A stretch of DNA of 8,573 bases from Ramlibacter sp. (GTDB taxonomy: Bacteria; Pseudomonadota; Gammaproteobacteria; Burkholderiales; Burkholderiaceae_C): contig JAMPXR010000092.1 of NCBI GenBank assembly GCA_023701085.1, positions 1-8,573 on the forward strand. Reading direction: 5' to 3'. Of this stretch, positions 1 to 7,152 are shown piece after piece (position 1 is the first letter of the stretch; every line of letters starts with the position of its first letter). A program made the translations under genes and the position numbers. Under the pieces are notes generated by a model. It ran no database searches. It saw only the letters and a program-made list of their open reading frames with translations, and had not been told where the DNA came from.

Positions 1-11
1 CTCAGATCCAT
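1..11 (-). CDS. Possible start of a leftward gene running off the left edge
   Basis: An ATG on the minus strand at 11-9 is preceded five bases upstream by GGGGGGTGA, a Shine-Dalgarno-like sequence, and reads Met-Asp-Leu before the window ends. Three codons cannot be assigned to any family. The promoter-like sequence and palindrome about 150 bases upstream give some support, but this remains a guess. Confidence 0.2.
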
Positions 12-41
12 GCGGCTCACCCCCCGCGACGATCCATGCGG
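5..41. repeat. Direct repeat GATCCATGCGG, two copies
   Basis: Exact 11-base copies at 5-15 and 31-41, spaced by 26 bases start to start. On the minus strand each gives the context CCGCATGGATC, so both carry an ATG. The first-read copy opens a six-codon frame (MDRRGG) that stops five bases before the second ATG. Confidence 0.5.
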
Positions 42-161
42 GCGCGGTGCCCTGCGCGCACCGTTTCGCCCAGGGCCGACGGGCGCCGGGCGGACGTGAG
101 TGTTCGTGACAAGGCGGTTCTCGGGGGGGTGCGCATGCGGCGCCTACTTTGCGTACTGGAC

Positions 162-188
162 ACTGTATACAGGGGGCTTGCGGGTCAA
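162..188 (-). promoter_or_regulatory. Possible leftward promoter (TTGACC ... TACAGT)
   Basis: On the minus strand TTGACC (188-183) is followed after 15 bases by TACAGT (167-162). Spacing is shorter than the ideal 17, so the match is modest. The -10 hexamer overlaps the CTGTATACAG palindrome, an arrangement expected for a repressed promoter. It would drive a gene to the left of the window. Confidence 0.3.
163..172. promoter_or_regulatory. Perfect CTGTATACAG palindrome, candidate regulator operator
   Basis: CTGTATACAG is its own reverse complement and stands out as the only AT-rich palindrome in a very GC-rich stretch. GTATAC-centred palindromes are typical of operators for GntR-family dimers, which often control organic acid catabolic genes in Burkholderiales. 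Assignment to that family is inference. It overlaps the -10 region of a minus-strand promoter-like sequence. Confidence 0.4.
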
Positions 189-246
189 TCCGGCACTTCC
201 GCAGTGCGGTCTTTCTTCCTTGATCCAGCGCAAGTGAAGGCGCTTT

Positions 247-1218
247 TCAGCGCTCCTCGGGCTTGGCCCCGGTCAGCGCGATGATGCGCCGGTAGCGCTC
301 GATGTCGCGCCTGACCAGCGCCTCGAGATCGGCCGGCGCGCCGGTGACGGGATCGAGCCCGGCCGCGCGCACGCGCTCGACCACCGCCGGATCGCGCATC
401 GCATGGCCGATCTCGCGCGCGAGGCGCGTCACCACCGCCGGCGGCGTTCCGGCGGGCGCCATGATCGCATACCAGTTGAGCAGCGAGAACTCCGGAAAGC
501 CGCTTTCGGCGAAAGTCGGCACATCGGGCGCCACGGCGTTGCGCGACGGGCTGGTGATCGCCAGCGCGACCAGCTTGCCGGCCTTGGCCTGCTTGATGCC
601 GTTGCCCGCGACGATCAGCGACAGATTGACCTGGCCACCGAGCAGGTCCACCAGCGCCTGCCCGCCGCCCTTGTACGGCACGTCGATCATCTCCACGCCG
701 GCCATGCGCTTGAACCATTCGAAGCCCAGGTAGTGCGGGCTGCTCGAGCCCAGCGACGCGAAGGACAGCCGCCCCGGTCGGGCCTTGGCCTGCGCCACCA
801 CGTCGGCCAGCGAGCGCAGCCCCGCCGACGGATGCGCCAGCAGCATCAAGGGCGAAGTGGTCAGCTGGGTGACGAACGCGAAGTCCTTCAGCGAATCGTA
901 GGGCAGCGAGCCGCCGTAGGCCGCGTTGATCGCGTGGATGTCGGTGGTCAGCAAGAGCGTGTGGCCGTCGGGCGGCGCGGTCGCGACCTGGCGCGAGGCG
1001 ATCACCGAGTTGCCGCCCGGCTTGTTGTCCACCACGACCGGCACGCCGAACACCGGCGCCAGTTTCTCGGCCAGCGAGCGCGCCACCACGTCGGTGCCCC
1101 CGCCCGGGCCGAACGGCAAGACGATGCGGATCGGCTGGTTCGGGAACTCCGCCGCGCCCGCTGCGCACGCCGCGAGCAGCGCCGCCGCCGCGAGCAGTCT
1201 GGACAAGCATTTCTTCAT
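247..1218 (-). CDS. Bug-family (TctC-like) periplasmic solute-binding protein
   Basis: Predicted 323-residue extracytoplasmic binding protein of the Bug/TctC family, which captures carboxylates and related small molecules in the periplasm. The N-terminus is a typical export signal: MKK, then a hydrophobic Ala/Leu stretch to about residue 22. The mature part opens with FPNQPIRIVLPFGPGGGTD, the family hallmark, followed by the usual PGGNSVIAS, DVPYKGGGQAL and APAGTPPAVV blocks. Length is normal for the family. The frame stays open upstream to 1272, but I chose the ATG at 1216-1218 because it starts the signal peptide and has AAAGGAGA eight bases upstream. LAAC at residues 15-18 also fits a lipobox, so lipid anchoring is possible. 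It lies 50 nt after the dehydrogenase/hydratase stop, probably in the same transcript. No TctA/TctB membrane subunits are visible, as is usual for orphan Bug proteins. The ligand cannot be read from sequence. Confidence 0.93.
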   Translation of the reverse strand: MKKCLSRLLAAAALLAACAAGAAEFPNQPIRIVLPFGPGGGTDVVARSLAEKLAPVFGVPVVVDNKPGGNSVIASRQVATAPPDGHTLLLTTDIHAINAAYGGSLPYDSLKDFAFVTQLTTSPLMLLAHPSAGLRSLADVVAQAKARPGRLSFASLGSSSPHYLGFEWFKRMAGVEMIDVPYKGGGQALVDLLGGQVNLSLIVAGNGIKQAKAGKLVALAITSPSRNAVAPDVPTFAESGFPEFSLLNWYAIMAPAGTPPAVVTRLAREIGHAMRDPAVVERVRAAGLDPVTGAPADLEALVRRDIERYRRIIALTGAKPEER

Positions 1219-1225
1219 TGCCGTT

Positions 1226-1233
1226 TCTCCTTT
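1226..1233 (-). promoter_or_regulatory. Ribosome binding site that fixes the Bug protein start
   Basis: On the minus strand these bases read AAAGGAGA, eight bases before the ATG at 1216-1218. The site places translation initiation at the signal-peptide methionine rather than at the further upstream ATG at 1272, which would overlap the previous stop codon and add 18 non-signal residues. Confidence 0.85.
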
Positions 1234-1268
1234 GATCGTTCGTCCGGGAGCGTCGCGCAGCCAGCCGG

Positions 1269-3287
1269 TCAACCGGTCGCGCCGAAATCGGGCACGCGCC
1301 GCTCGCCGAAGGCCGTGATGCCTTCGCGCGCCGCGGCCGTGCAGGCCACTTCGCCGAAGGCCCGGTAGCCGACCTCCAGCGCCGCCTCCAGCGAGGGCGC
1401 CGCCGCGGCCTCGCGCACCGCGCGTTCGATGATGCGGATGACCGCGGCGCTCAACACGCGCCCGTCCGCGGCGCGGCCCTGGCCGCTGTCGAACGGCGGA
1501 ACCGGCACCGGCGCATCGCCGATCCTGGGAAGGCGTCCGGCCAGCGCACGCACCCGCGCGACGGCGCGCGCGAGCAGGTCGTCGCAGCCGTCGGCCAGTT
1601 CATCCACGATGCCCAGCTCGTGGGCCTGCGCCGCCTTGAGCCGGTCGCCGCGCGTGAGCATGCCGTGGAACACCTGCGCCGCGCCCGGCCAGCGCCGGTA
1701 CGGCACGACCATCGCGCCGATGCCGGGCACGATGCCCAGCGTCACCTCGGGCAGCTGCATCCAGGCGGCGCGGTCGGCCACCAGCGCGTGGCAGCGGATG
1801 GCCAGTTCGAGGCCTCCGCCCAGCGCCATGCCGCCCAGCGCGGCCACCACCGGTTTTTGCGCGCGGTCCAGGTGCACCAGCAGGCGCGAGCAGTCGCGCG
1901 CGTACTGCGCCGAGGCCTGCGCATCGCCCAGCATGGAGGGAAAGCGGCCGATGTCGGCGCCGGCGCAGAACGCCTTGGTGCCATAGCCGGTGATCACGAA
2001 GCCGGCCACCTCGGGGTCGGCCTCGCGCCGCCGGATCACCGCCAGCACCTCGTCGGTCAGCTCGTCGTGCAGCGCGTTCAGGGCTTCCGGCCGCCGCAGC
2101 GTGATGACCACCACGCCGTCGATCTCATCCACCAGCACATGGCGCTCGGCCGGCAGGTAGGCGGCCGGATCGCGCCGCGGCCCCGGCATGCCGGGACGCT
2201 CGCGCACGAAACGCTCCAGCACGCGCGTGCATTCTGCCGCGCCCATGTCGCGCATCAGCTCCAGCGGGCCGCGCCGCAAGCCCAGCGCGAGCCGGCACCC
2301 GATGTCCAGGTCCGCGGCGCCGCCGATGCCGCGGTCCAGGATGTCCACGCTTTGCGACAGCAGTACGCCCAGCAGCCGGTCGCGGATGCGCGCGCGCAGC
2401 GCCTCGGGCACCTCGATCTCGCGCCCCGGCGCCACCGTGTTCCAGCGCTCGACCGAGCCGAAGATCGCCGCTGGCCGGTAATGCTCGCCCTCTTCCGCCG
2501 CCTGCAGCGTGTTGGTCTCGACGATGATCGGATTGCCGTGCGCCAGGTTGAGCACGAAGAACGGTCCGGCGTGGACGAATTCGGCGGCCACGCTGTCGAT
2601 CTGCGCCGCGCTCGCCTCGCCCAGCAGCAGCGCCGCCTCGTTGCACCAGTTGTCGAACACGCGGTCCAGCATGAAGCAGGGGGCGTCGGCGGTGACCAGC
2701 GGCAGCTTGCCGGTCTGCGCGAACAGCCGGCGCAGCCAGGCCAGCAGCGCCGGATCGGCGCGCGGCCAGTCTATGACCTCGACCACCGGATTGCGCCACG
2801 CCGGGGCGAAGAAATGCGTCACCGTCGCGCGTTCGGGATGCGCCATCTCGCTGAAGATGCGCTGCGCCGGCAGCGAGCTGGTGTTGGACGTGATCGCGGT
2901 CTGCGCATCGACGCGCGCCTCGACCTGGGCGAAGATGCGGCGCTTGAGCGGCAGGTCCTCGGTGGCGGCCTCGATCACCCAGTCGCAGCCGCGCAGCACT
3001 TCGTAGTCGGTGCTGCCAGTCAGCCCCGCCAGCGTGGCCTGGGCGGCCTTCTCGCTCATCTTGCCGCGCGCCACCGCCTTGTCGGCGTAGCCCTTCAGGC
3101 GCGCCAGCGCGGCGTCGACGGCGGCCTGGCGCACGTCCAGCAGCACCAGATCCAGATCGGGCAGCGCGGCCTTCAGGTAGTAGCCGATGTCCGGTCCGAT
3201 CGTGCCGGCACCGATCACGGCGACGCGGCGCGGCGCGGGCCGGCCGGCGCCCTCCAGCAGCGGGTTGGCGAAGCGGGGGCTGGTCAT
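1269..3287 (-). CDS. Bifunctional 3-hydroxyacyl-CoA dehydrogenase / enoyl-CoA hydratase (dehydrogenase first)
   Basis: A 672-residue cytoplasmic enzyme predicted to hydrate an enoyl-CoA and oxidise the resulting 3-hydroxyacyl-CoA with NAD. Residues about 20-200 form the Rossmann domain, with VAVIGAGTIG (22-31), IEAATEDL (105-112) and SNTSS (134-138). His158 (in THFF) and Glu170 match the dehydrogenase His-Glu pair. Two 3HCDH C-terminal repeats follow at about 204-260 and 300-360. Residues about 383-565 are a crotonase domain: FCAGADI (440-446) and GGMALGGGLELA (485-496) supply the oxyanion hole, and both hydratase glutamates are present (Glu494, Glu514). The order is the reverse of FadB/FadJ. 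Asp208 occupies the position where hydroxyacyl-CoA dehydrogenases normally have Asn (FMLDR against the usual FxxNR). The crotonase motif after GIVPG is GIGAMVVPYRRW rather than the common GGTQRL type. The C-terminal part (about 612-669) resembles tails seen in other crotonase-fold enzymes. The start at 3287 has GGAGAA six bases upstream. The substrate is unknown. Confidence 0.93.
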   Translation of the reverse strand: MTSPRFANPLLEGAGRPAPRRVAVIGAGTIGPDIGYYLKAALPDLDLVLLDVRQAAVDAALARLKGYADKAVARGKMSEKAAQATLAGLTGSTDYEVLRGCDWVIEAATEDLPLKRRIFAQVEARVDAQTAITSNTSSLPAQRIFSEMAHPERATVTHFFAPAWRNPVVEVIDWPRADPALLAWLRRLFAQTGKLPLVTADAPCFMLDRVFDNWCNEAALLLGEASAAQIDSVAAEFVHAGPFFVLNLAHGNPIIVETNTLQAAEEGEHYRPAAIFGSVERWNTVAPGREIEVPEALRARIRDRLLGVLLSQSVDILDRGIGGAADLDIGCRLALGLRRGPLELMRDMGAAECTRVLERFVRERPGMPGPRRDPAAYLPAERHVLVDEIDGVVVITLRRPEALNALHDELTDEVLAVIRRREADPEVAGFVITGYGTKAFCAGADIGRFPSMLGDAQASAQYARDCSRLLVHLDRAQKPVVAALGGMALGGGLELAIRCHALVADRAAWMQLPEVTLGIVPGIGAMVVPYRRWPGAAQVFHGMLTRGDRLKAAQAHELGIVDELADGCDDLLARAVARVRALAGRLPRIGDAPVPVPPFDSGQGRAADGRVLSAAVIRIIERAVREAAAAPSLEAALEVGYRAFGEVACTAAAREGITAFGERRVPDFGATG

Positions 3288-3293
3288 GTCATG

Positions 3294-3299
3294 TTCTCC
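3294..3299 (-). promoter_or_regulatory. Ribosome binding site of the dehydrogenase/hydratase gene
   Basis: Minus-strand GGAGAA, six bases before the ATG at 3285-3287. A second ATG at 3290-3292 lies five bases upstream, out of frame and almost on top of this site, so it is not used as the start here. Confidence 0.75.
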
Positions 3300-3304
3300 G
3301 TGGC

Positions 3305-3323
3305 GCCGCGCGCGCTGCGCGGC
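3305..3323 (-). other. GC-rich inverted repeat between livF and the dehydrogenase/hydratase gene
   Basis: GCCGCGC (3305-3311) and GCGCGGC (3317-3323) are exact complements around a five-base loop. The hairpin lies five bases upstream of the GGAGAA ribosome binding site of the next gene. No T-run follows on the minus strand, so it is not a standard intrinsic terminator. It could influence message stability or access to the ribosome site; function is inference. Confidence 0.45.
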
Positions 3324-3351
3324 ATATGAGGGCGGCAGCAGGCTCGCGGGG

Positions 3352-4113
3352 TCATTCGACGGCCCCCGCGGCCTGCGGCTCCAAGGTCTTGAGTCCCAGG
3401 TAGGACTCGATCACGCGCGGATTGCCGGCCAGCTCGGCCGCCGCGCCTTGCAGCACCAGCTCGCCGGTTTCCAGCACATAGCCGCTGTCGGCGATCTGCA
3501 GCGCGGCGCGCGCGTTCTGTTCCACCAGCAGGATGGCCACACCCTCCGCACGCAGGTCGGCCACGATGTGCAGGATGTCGCGCACGATGCGCGGCGCCAG
3601 CCCCAGGCTGGGCTCGTCCAGCATCAGCAGCCGGGGCTTGGCCATCAGCGCGCGGCCGATCGCCAGCATCTGGCGCTCGCCGCCCGACAGGGTGACGGCC
3701 AGCTGCTCGCGGCGTTCCTCCAGGCGCGGAAAGCGGGCATAGACCTCGCGCAGCTGTGCCGCGGCGTCGCGCGCGCCGTGCCGCAGGCGCTGGTAGGCGC
3801 CCAGGCGCAGGTTGTCCTGCACGCTCAATTCGCCGAACAGCTCGCGCCGTTCCGGCACCAGCGTCAGGCCGGCGGCCACGCGCGACTCCACCGGCACCCC
3901 GGCGACGTCCGAGCCCGCATAGCGCACCAGGCCGCGGCTGGGCAGCAGTCCCATCAGCGCTCCCAGCAGGGTGGACTTGCCGGCGCCGTTCGGCCCGATC
4001 ACGGTGACGATGGAGCCGGACGCCACGTCCAGGTTCACGCCATGCACCGCCTCCACGCGGCCGTAGGCCACGTGCAGGTCGCGCACTTCGAGCAGCGGTG
4101 CCGCGTCCGTCAT
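3352..4113 (-). CDS. livF: LivF-type ATP-binding protein of a HAAT-family ABC importer
   Basis: A 253-residue cytoplasmic ATPase that would pair with the LivG domain to power the importer. Walker A is GPNGAGKST at residues 40-48, the LivF-typical segment [17 protein letters not shown] is at 86-102, the ABC signature LSGGE is at 142-146, and Walker B is LLMLDEP at 162-168 with catalytic Glu167. The switch region reads LLVEQN, with Gln in place of the usual His, which is normal for LivF. Length is near the family norm. The frame is open far upstream, but that part is the antiframe of livMG. I start at the ATG 4111-4113, which shares ATGA with the livMG stop and has GGGAGG (4120-4125) six bases upstream. 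The overlap implies translational coupling. The substrate is set by the binding protein, not by this subunit. Confidence 0.95.
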   Translation of the reverse strand: MTDAAPLLEVRDLHVAYGRVEAVHGVNLDVASGSIVTVIGPNGAGKSTLLGALMGLLPSRGLVRYAGSDVAGVPVESRVAAGLTLVPERRELFGELSVQDNLRLGAYQRLRHGARDAAAQLREVYARFPRLEERREQLAVTLSGGERQMLAIGRALMAKPRLLMLDEPSLGLAPRIVRDILHIVADLRAEGVAILLVEQNARAALQIADSGYVLETGELVLQGAAAELAGNPRVIESYLGLKTLEPQAAGAVE

Positions 4114-5957
4114 TCCACGCCTCCCAGGTAGGCCTCGATCACGGCCGGATGCTTCTGGATCTCGCGCGGCAGGCCCTCGGCGATCTTCTCGCCGAAATCC
4201 ATCACCACCAGCCGGTCCACCAGGCCCATCACGAATTCCATGTCGTGCTCGACCAGCAGGATGGTGACGCCCTCGCCGCGCAGGCGTTTCAGCAATTCGG
4301 ACAGCGCCTGCTTCTCGGCGTAGCGCAGCCCGGCGGCGGGCTCGTCCAGCAGCAGCAGCAGCGGATCGGCGGCCAGGGCGCGCGCGATCTCGACGACGCG
4401 CTGGCGCCCCAGCGGCAGGCTGCCGGCCGGCTCGTGCATCGAGGCGCCCAGGCCGACGCGTTCGATCTGACGCGCGGCTTCCGCCAGCAGGCGCGATTCC
4501 TCGGCGCGGTTGTTGCGCACCATCGCGGCCATCGTGTCCTTGATGCCGCGCAGGTGCGCGCCCAGCGCCACGTTGTCCAGCACGGACATGCGCGAGACCA
4601 GGTGCACGTGCTGGAAGCTGCGCGCCAGGCCGCGCCGCGCAATCTCGCGCGAGGGCCGGCCGTCGATGCGCTCGCCCAGCAGCCGGACCTCGCCGGCGGT
4701 CGCGGCGAGCGCGCCGCTGATCAGGTTGAACATCGTCGTCTTGCCGGCGCCGTTGGGGCCGATCAATCCCATGATTTCGCCGGCGCGCATCGAGAAGCTC
4801 ATGTCCTTGACCGCCACCAGGCCCCCGAAGCGCTTTTGCATGCCGCGCACTTCCAGCAGCGGCGTTCCCGCGGCGGGCCGCTCGCGCCGCGGCATGGGCT
4901 GGGCGTCGGCTTGCACGCCGACGCGCGGTGCGCGCGCCAGGCGCCAACTCGCGGGCCACCGGCGCGCCAGCGCCGGCACCAGGCCTTCGCGGGCGTAGCG
5001 CAACAGCAGGATCATGAGCACGCCGAAGACGATGGTCTCGTAATTGCCCGTCTTCTGGAACAGCTGCGGCAGCAGGTCCTTCAGCCACTCCTTGGCCACC
5101 GTCATGACGGAGGCGCCCACCAGTGCGCCCCAGACGTTGCTGGCGCCGCCGATCACCGCCATGAAGAGGTAGTCGATGCCGGCATTGACGCCGAAGGCGT
5201 GCGGACTGACGAAGCGCAGGAAGTGCGCGTGCAGCCAGCCGGCCAGTCCCGCCAGCAGGGCGGCCTGCAGGAACACCACCTGCTTCAGCGCCGCGGTGTC
5301 CACGCCGCAGCTTTCCGCCATGGCAGCGCGAAAACGCAGCGCGCGGATGGCGCGGCCCGAGCGCGAATCGAGCAGGTTGCGCGCCGCCACCAGGGCGGCG
5401 AGCGCGCAGATCCAGATCAGGACATAGGACTTGCGGCCGCTGTTGATCACCCAGTTTCCGATCGAAATCGCCGGCACGTTGTCGATGCCGCTGTACTGTC
5501 CGAGATGGGGCAGGTTGCCGAACAGGTAGTAGATCGCGATGCCCCAGGCGATGGTGCCGATCGACAGGTAGTGGCCCGACAGTCGCAGCGTCACCCATCC
5601 GATCAGCGCCGCGCAGGCGCCCACCAGCACCAGGCTGGCGGCCAGTCCCAGCCAGGGCGATCCGCCGGCCAGCACCGTGAGGGCCGCGGTGGCGTAGGCG
5701 GCGATGCCGACGAAGGCCTGCTGGCCAAAGGACACGATGCCGGCCACGCCGGTCATCACCACCAGGCCCAGCGCGACCAGCGTGGCCATGCCGATGTAGT
5801 TGAGCAGCGTGATGTAGAACTCGGGCAACAGCAGCGGCGGCAGCGCCAGCGCCGCGAGCGCGCCCAGCCACCACAGCGCCGGGCCGCCGCGCCGCAAGGC
5901 CACGCCAGCGCCATGCTCCACCTCGCGGCGATCGCCGGTTGACGCGGGATGTCTCAT
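4110..5957 (-). CDS. livMG: LivM permease fused to LivG ATPase (single-chain permease/ATPase)
   Basis: A 615-residue membrane protein joining two importer subunits. Residues about 27-325 are a LivM-like permease with several hydrophobic helices. [13 protein letters not shown] (76-88), the cytoplasmic coupling-loop region [18 protein letters not shown] (199-216) and [15 protein letters not shown] (268-282) match LivM conserved blocks. A polar, Arg/Pro/Ala-rich linker at about 330-364 leads to a LivG-like ATPase: Walker [10 protein letters not shown] (400-408), Q-loop Gln449, Walker B LLLLLDEP (533-540, Glu539) and switch His571 in LVEHDM. The ABC signature is degenerate (LPLGR, 514-518) where LSGGQ or LSYGQ is typical. 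The frame is unbroken with no stop or start at the junction, so this is a true fusion and not two genes. The ATG at 5957 overlaps the livH stop (ATGA), with GGAGG and GAGGA upstream. Such permease/ATPase fusions are known among HAAT transporters. Confidence 0.94.
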   Translation of the reverse strand: MRHPASTGDRREVEHGAGVALRRGGPALWWLGALAALALPPLLLPEFYITLLNYIGMATLVALGLVVMTGVAGIVSFGQQAFVGIAAYATAALTVLAGGSPWLGLAASLVLVGACAALIGWVTLRLSGHYLSIGTIAWGIAIYYLFGNLPHLGQYSGIDNVPAISIGNWVINSGRKSYVLIWICALAALVAARNLLDSRSGRAIRALRFRAAMAESCGVDTAALKQVVFLQAALLAGLAGWLHAHFLRFVSPHAFGVNAGIDYLFMAVIGGASNVWGALVGASVMTVAKEWLKDLLPQLFQKTGNYETIVFGVLMILLLRYAREGLVPALARRWPASWRLARAPRVGVQADAQPMPRRERPAAGTPLLEVRGMQKRFGGLVAVKDMSFSMRAGEIMGLIGPNGAGKTTMFNLISGALAATAGEVRLLGERIDGRPSREIARRGLARSFQHVHLVSRMSVLDNVALGAHLRGIKDTMAAMVRNNRAEESRLLAEAARQIERVGLGASMHEPAGSLPLGRQRVVEIARALAADPLLLLLDEPAAGLRYAEKQALSELLKRLRGEGVTILLVEHDMEFVMGLVDRLVVMDFGEKIAEGLPREIQKHPAVIEAYLGGVE

Positions 5958-7000
5958 TCTTCCTCGTCCTCCACCACCGGGTGGCGCGAGCTGAGCGAAC
6001 GCCACAGCAGCACCGGAATCAGGAAGCCGAACACGATGCTTTCCTTCAGCGGGCTGGCCCAGAACGAAGCGTAGGACTCCAGCAGGCCGACCACCAGCGC
6101 GCCCACCGCGGCCAGGGGGTAACTGGCCATGCCGCCGAGGATGGCGCCGACGAAGCCCTTCAGCCCGATCATCAGGCCGGTGTCGTAGTAGATGGTCGCG
6201 ATCGGCGAAATCAGGATGCCCGACAGGGCGCCGATGCCGGCCGCGAGCCAGAAGGCGATCTGTCCGGCCGTCGCCGTGGGAATGCCCACCAGGCGCGCCC
6301 CGACCCGGTTCATCGCCGTGGCCAGCAGCGCCTTGCCGTTGAGCGTGCGCTCGAAGAAGGCCCACAGCGCCGCCATGCACAGCACGGTGGCGGCCAGCAC
6401 CCACAGGCTTTGGGCGCTGACCTGCAGCGTGCCCAGGGGAAACTTCAGATCCGAGATGGGATTGGTGCGCAGCCCCTCGCCCCCGAAAATCACCAGTGCC
6501 AGGCCCGACAGCGCGTAGTGCACGGCCATCGACACGATGAACAGCACCAGCACCGAGGCGTCGGCCAGCGGCCGGTAAACGATGCGGTACAGCATCGGGC
6601 CGAGCGGAATCACCAGCGCCATGGTGAGCAACATCAACCAGACCGGATCGAGCTTGCGCGGCACCGCCCACGCCGTGACAAGGGCCAGCGCACCGGGCAG
6701 CGCGAGGTACAGCAGCAGGACACGCAACAGCCGGCCCGGCGCACGGTCGCGCCAGGCGGCGTAGCCCTCGAGCGCGCTGATCAGGATGCCTCCGCCCACC
6801 AGCAGGTAGATGGTGCCGGGCAGCAGCCCGAGCTGCAGCATGCCCAAGGTCAACCCGGCATAGGAAATGAAGTCACCCTGAGGCACGAAGATCACGCGCG
6901 TGACCGCGAACACCAGCAGCAGTGCCAGTGCCAGCAGGGCGTAGATCGCGCCGGTGGTGACACCGTCCTGGATCAGCCAGAGGGCGATGTCGAAGTTCAT
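5954..7000 (-). CDS. livH: LivH-type inner-membrane permease
   Basis: A 348-residue permease subunit of the importer. The N-terminus ([20 protein letters not shown]) is the standard LivH opening. Later come the coupling-loop region [20 protein letters not shown] (221-240) and [28 protein letters not shown] (281-308), both family hallmarks. It is longer than the usual LivH of roughly 290-310 residues; the extra length lies around residues 58-130, where additional hydrophobic stretches occur. The C-terminus is acidic (VVEDEEE), encoded by the purine-rich bases that also serve as the ribosome site of livMG. The ATG at 6998-7000 has no clear Shine-Dalgarno sequence upstream (ACTTAAG directly before it), and an in-frame TAG lies seven codons upstream, so no longer start exists. 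It follows the 152-nt structured spacer after livK and overlaps livMG by four bases. Confidence 0.95.
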   Translation of the reverse strand: MNFDIALWLIQDGVTTGAIYALLALALLLVFAVTRVIFVPQGDFISYAGLTLGMLQLGLLPGTIYLLVGGGILISALEGYAAWRDRAPGRLLRVLLLYLALPGALALVTAWAVPRKLDPVWLMLLTMALVIPLGPMLYRIVYRPLADASVLVLFIVSMAVHYALSGLALVIFGGEGLRTNPISDLKFPLGTLQVSAQSLWVLAATVLCMAALWAFFERTLNGKALLATAMNRVGARLVGIPTATAGQIAFWLAAGIGALSGILISPIATIYYDTGLMIGLKGFVGAILGGMASYPLAAVGALVVGLLESYASFWASPLKESIVFGFLIPVLLWRSLSSRHPVVEDEEE

Positions 7001-7051
7001 CTTAAGTGGCCCAGTAGCCTATGAGAGTCGTGGGTCTGCCCGCGGGCCACC

Positions 7052-7075
7052 GCGGAACCGGCCGGGCCGGTCCGC
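7052..7075 (-). repeat. Strong inverted repeat upstream of livH
   Basis: The arms are 7052-7063 and 7065-7075, complementary over 11 base pairs with a single bulged A (7056 or 7057) and only G7064 in the loop before breathing. It is the longest hairpin-forming element in the livK-livH spacer. It lacks a following T-run in either orientation, so it is not scored as an intrinsic terminator. Confidence 0.55.
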
Positions 7076-7083
7076 CAGTGGCA

Positions 7084-7097
7084 CCCCCTCGAGGGGG
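7084..7097. repeat. 14-bp perfect palindrome CCCCCTCGAGGGGG
   Basis: The sequence equals its own reverse complement over 14 bases. As RNA it can form a five-pair G/C stem closed by TCGA. It sits about 80 nt before the livH start and about 55 nt after the livK stop. Confidence 0.6.
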
Positions 7098-7152
7098 AGA
7101 GGGCGAAACCCGAGGGAGCATCGCCGCAGGCGCTTCGGGGGAAGGCCTGCCC

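Larger units (their letters stand above)
7001..7152 (-). other. livK-livH spacer rich in inverted repeats
   Basis: This 152-nt spacer has no supportable gene. It holds the palindrome CCCCCTCGAGGGGG (7084-7097), a near-perfect inverted repeat GCGGAACCGGCC / GGCCGGTCCGC (7052-7063 and 7065-7075, one bulged A, one-base loop), the palindrome GCCCGCGGGC (7038-7047), two CCGCGG copies (7040-7045, 7050-7055) that can pair with each other, and CGCC-GCA-GGCG (7122-7132). No T-run follows any of them on the minus strand. The arrangement resembles dispersed intergenic repeats of Burkholderiales. A likely role is to stabilise the livK message or to lower read-through into livH, giving more binding protein than permease. 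Confidence 0.6.

Noticed and set aside
193..209. Small inverted repeats GCACT/AGTGC and CCGCA-G-TGCGG
   Set aside because: They have five-base arms in GC-rich DNA with no T-run and no clear link to a gene. Chance is a sufficient explanation.
227..253. Intrinsic terminator after the Bug protein gene
   Set aside because: AGCGC/GCGCT repeats can pair in alternative ways here, but the T-run (244-247) follows only on the + strand. In the direction of the gene no T-tract follows, so it is not a convincing terminator.
1620..3329. Long open frame on the + strand opposite the dehydrogenase/hydratase gene
   Set aside because: It is His/Arg/Gln/Ala-rich with no recognisable domain and lies antisense to a gene with clear motifs. 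Such frames are expected in very GC-rich DNA.
4855..4960. Frameshift or missed stop joining separate livM and livG genes
   Set aside because: The frame is continuous, composition is even, and both halves keep their motifs in the same frame. No start with a ribosome site is evident at the LivG part.
3352..5874. LivF as the C-terminal part of an 840-residue protein
   Set aside because: The upstream 587 residues are an out-of-frame reading of livMG. A strong GGGAGG site and the ATGA overlap place the LivF start at 4113.
4098..5942. Long open frame on the + strand opposite livMG
   Set aside because: It has low-complexity composition (His, Gln, Arg, Ala), no family motif and no ribosome site, and mirrors the real minus-strand fusion gene.
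5939..7024. Open frame on the + strand opposite livH
   Set aside because: Same shadow composition; the minus strand carries an unmistakable LivH permease.
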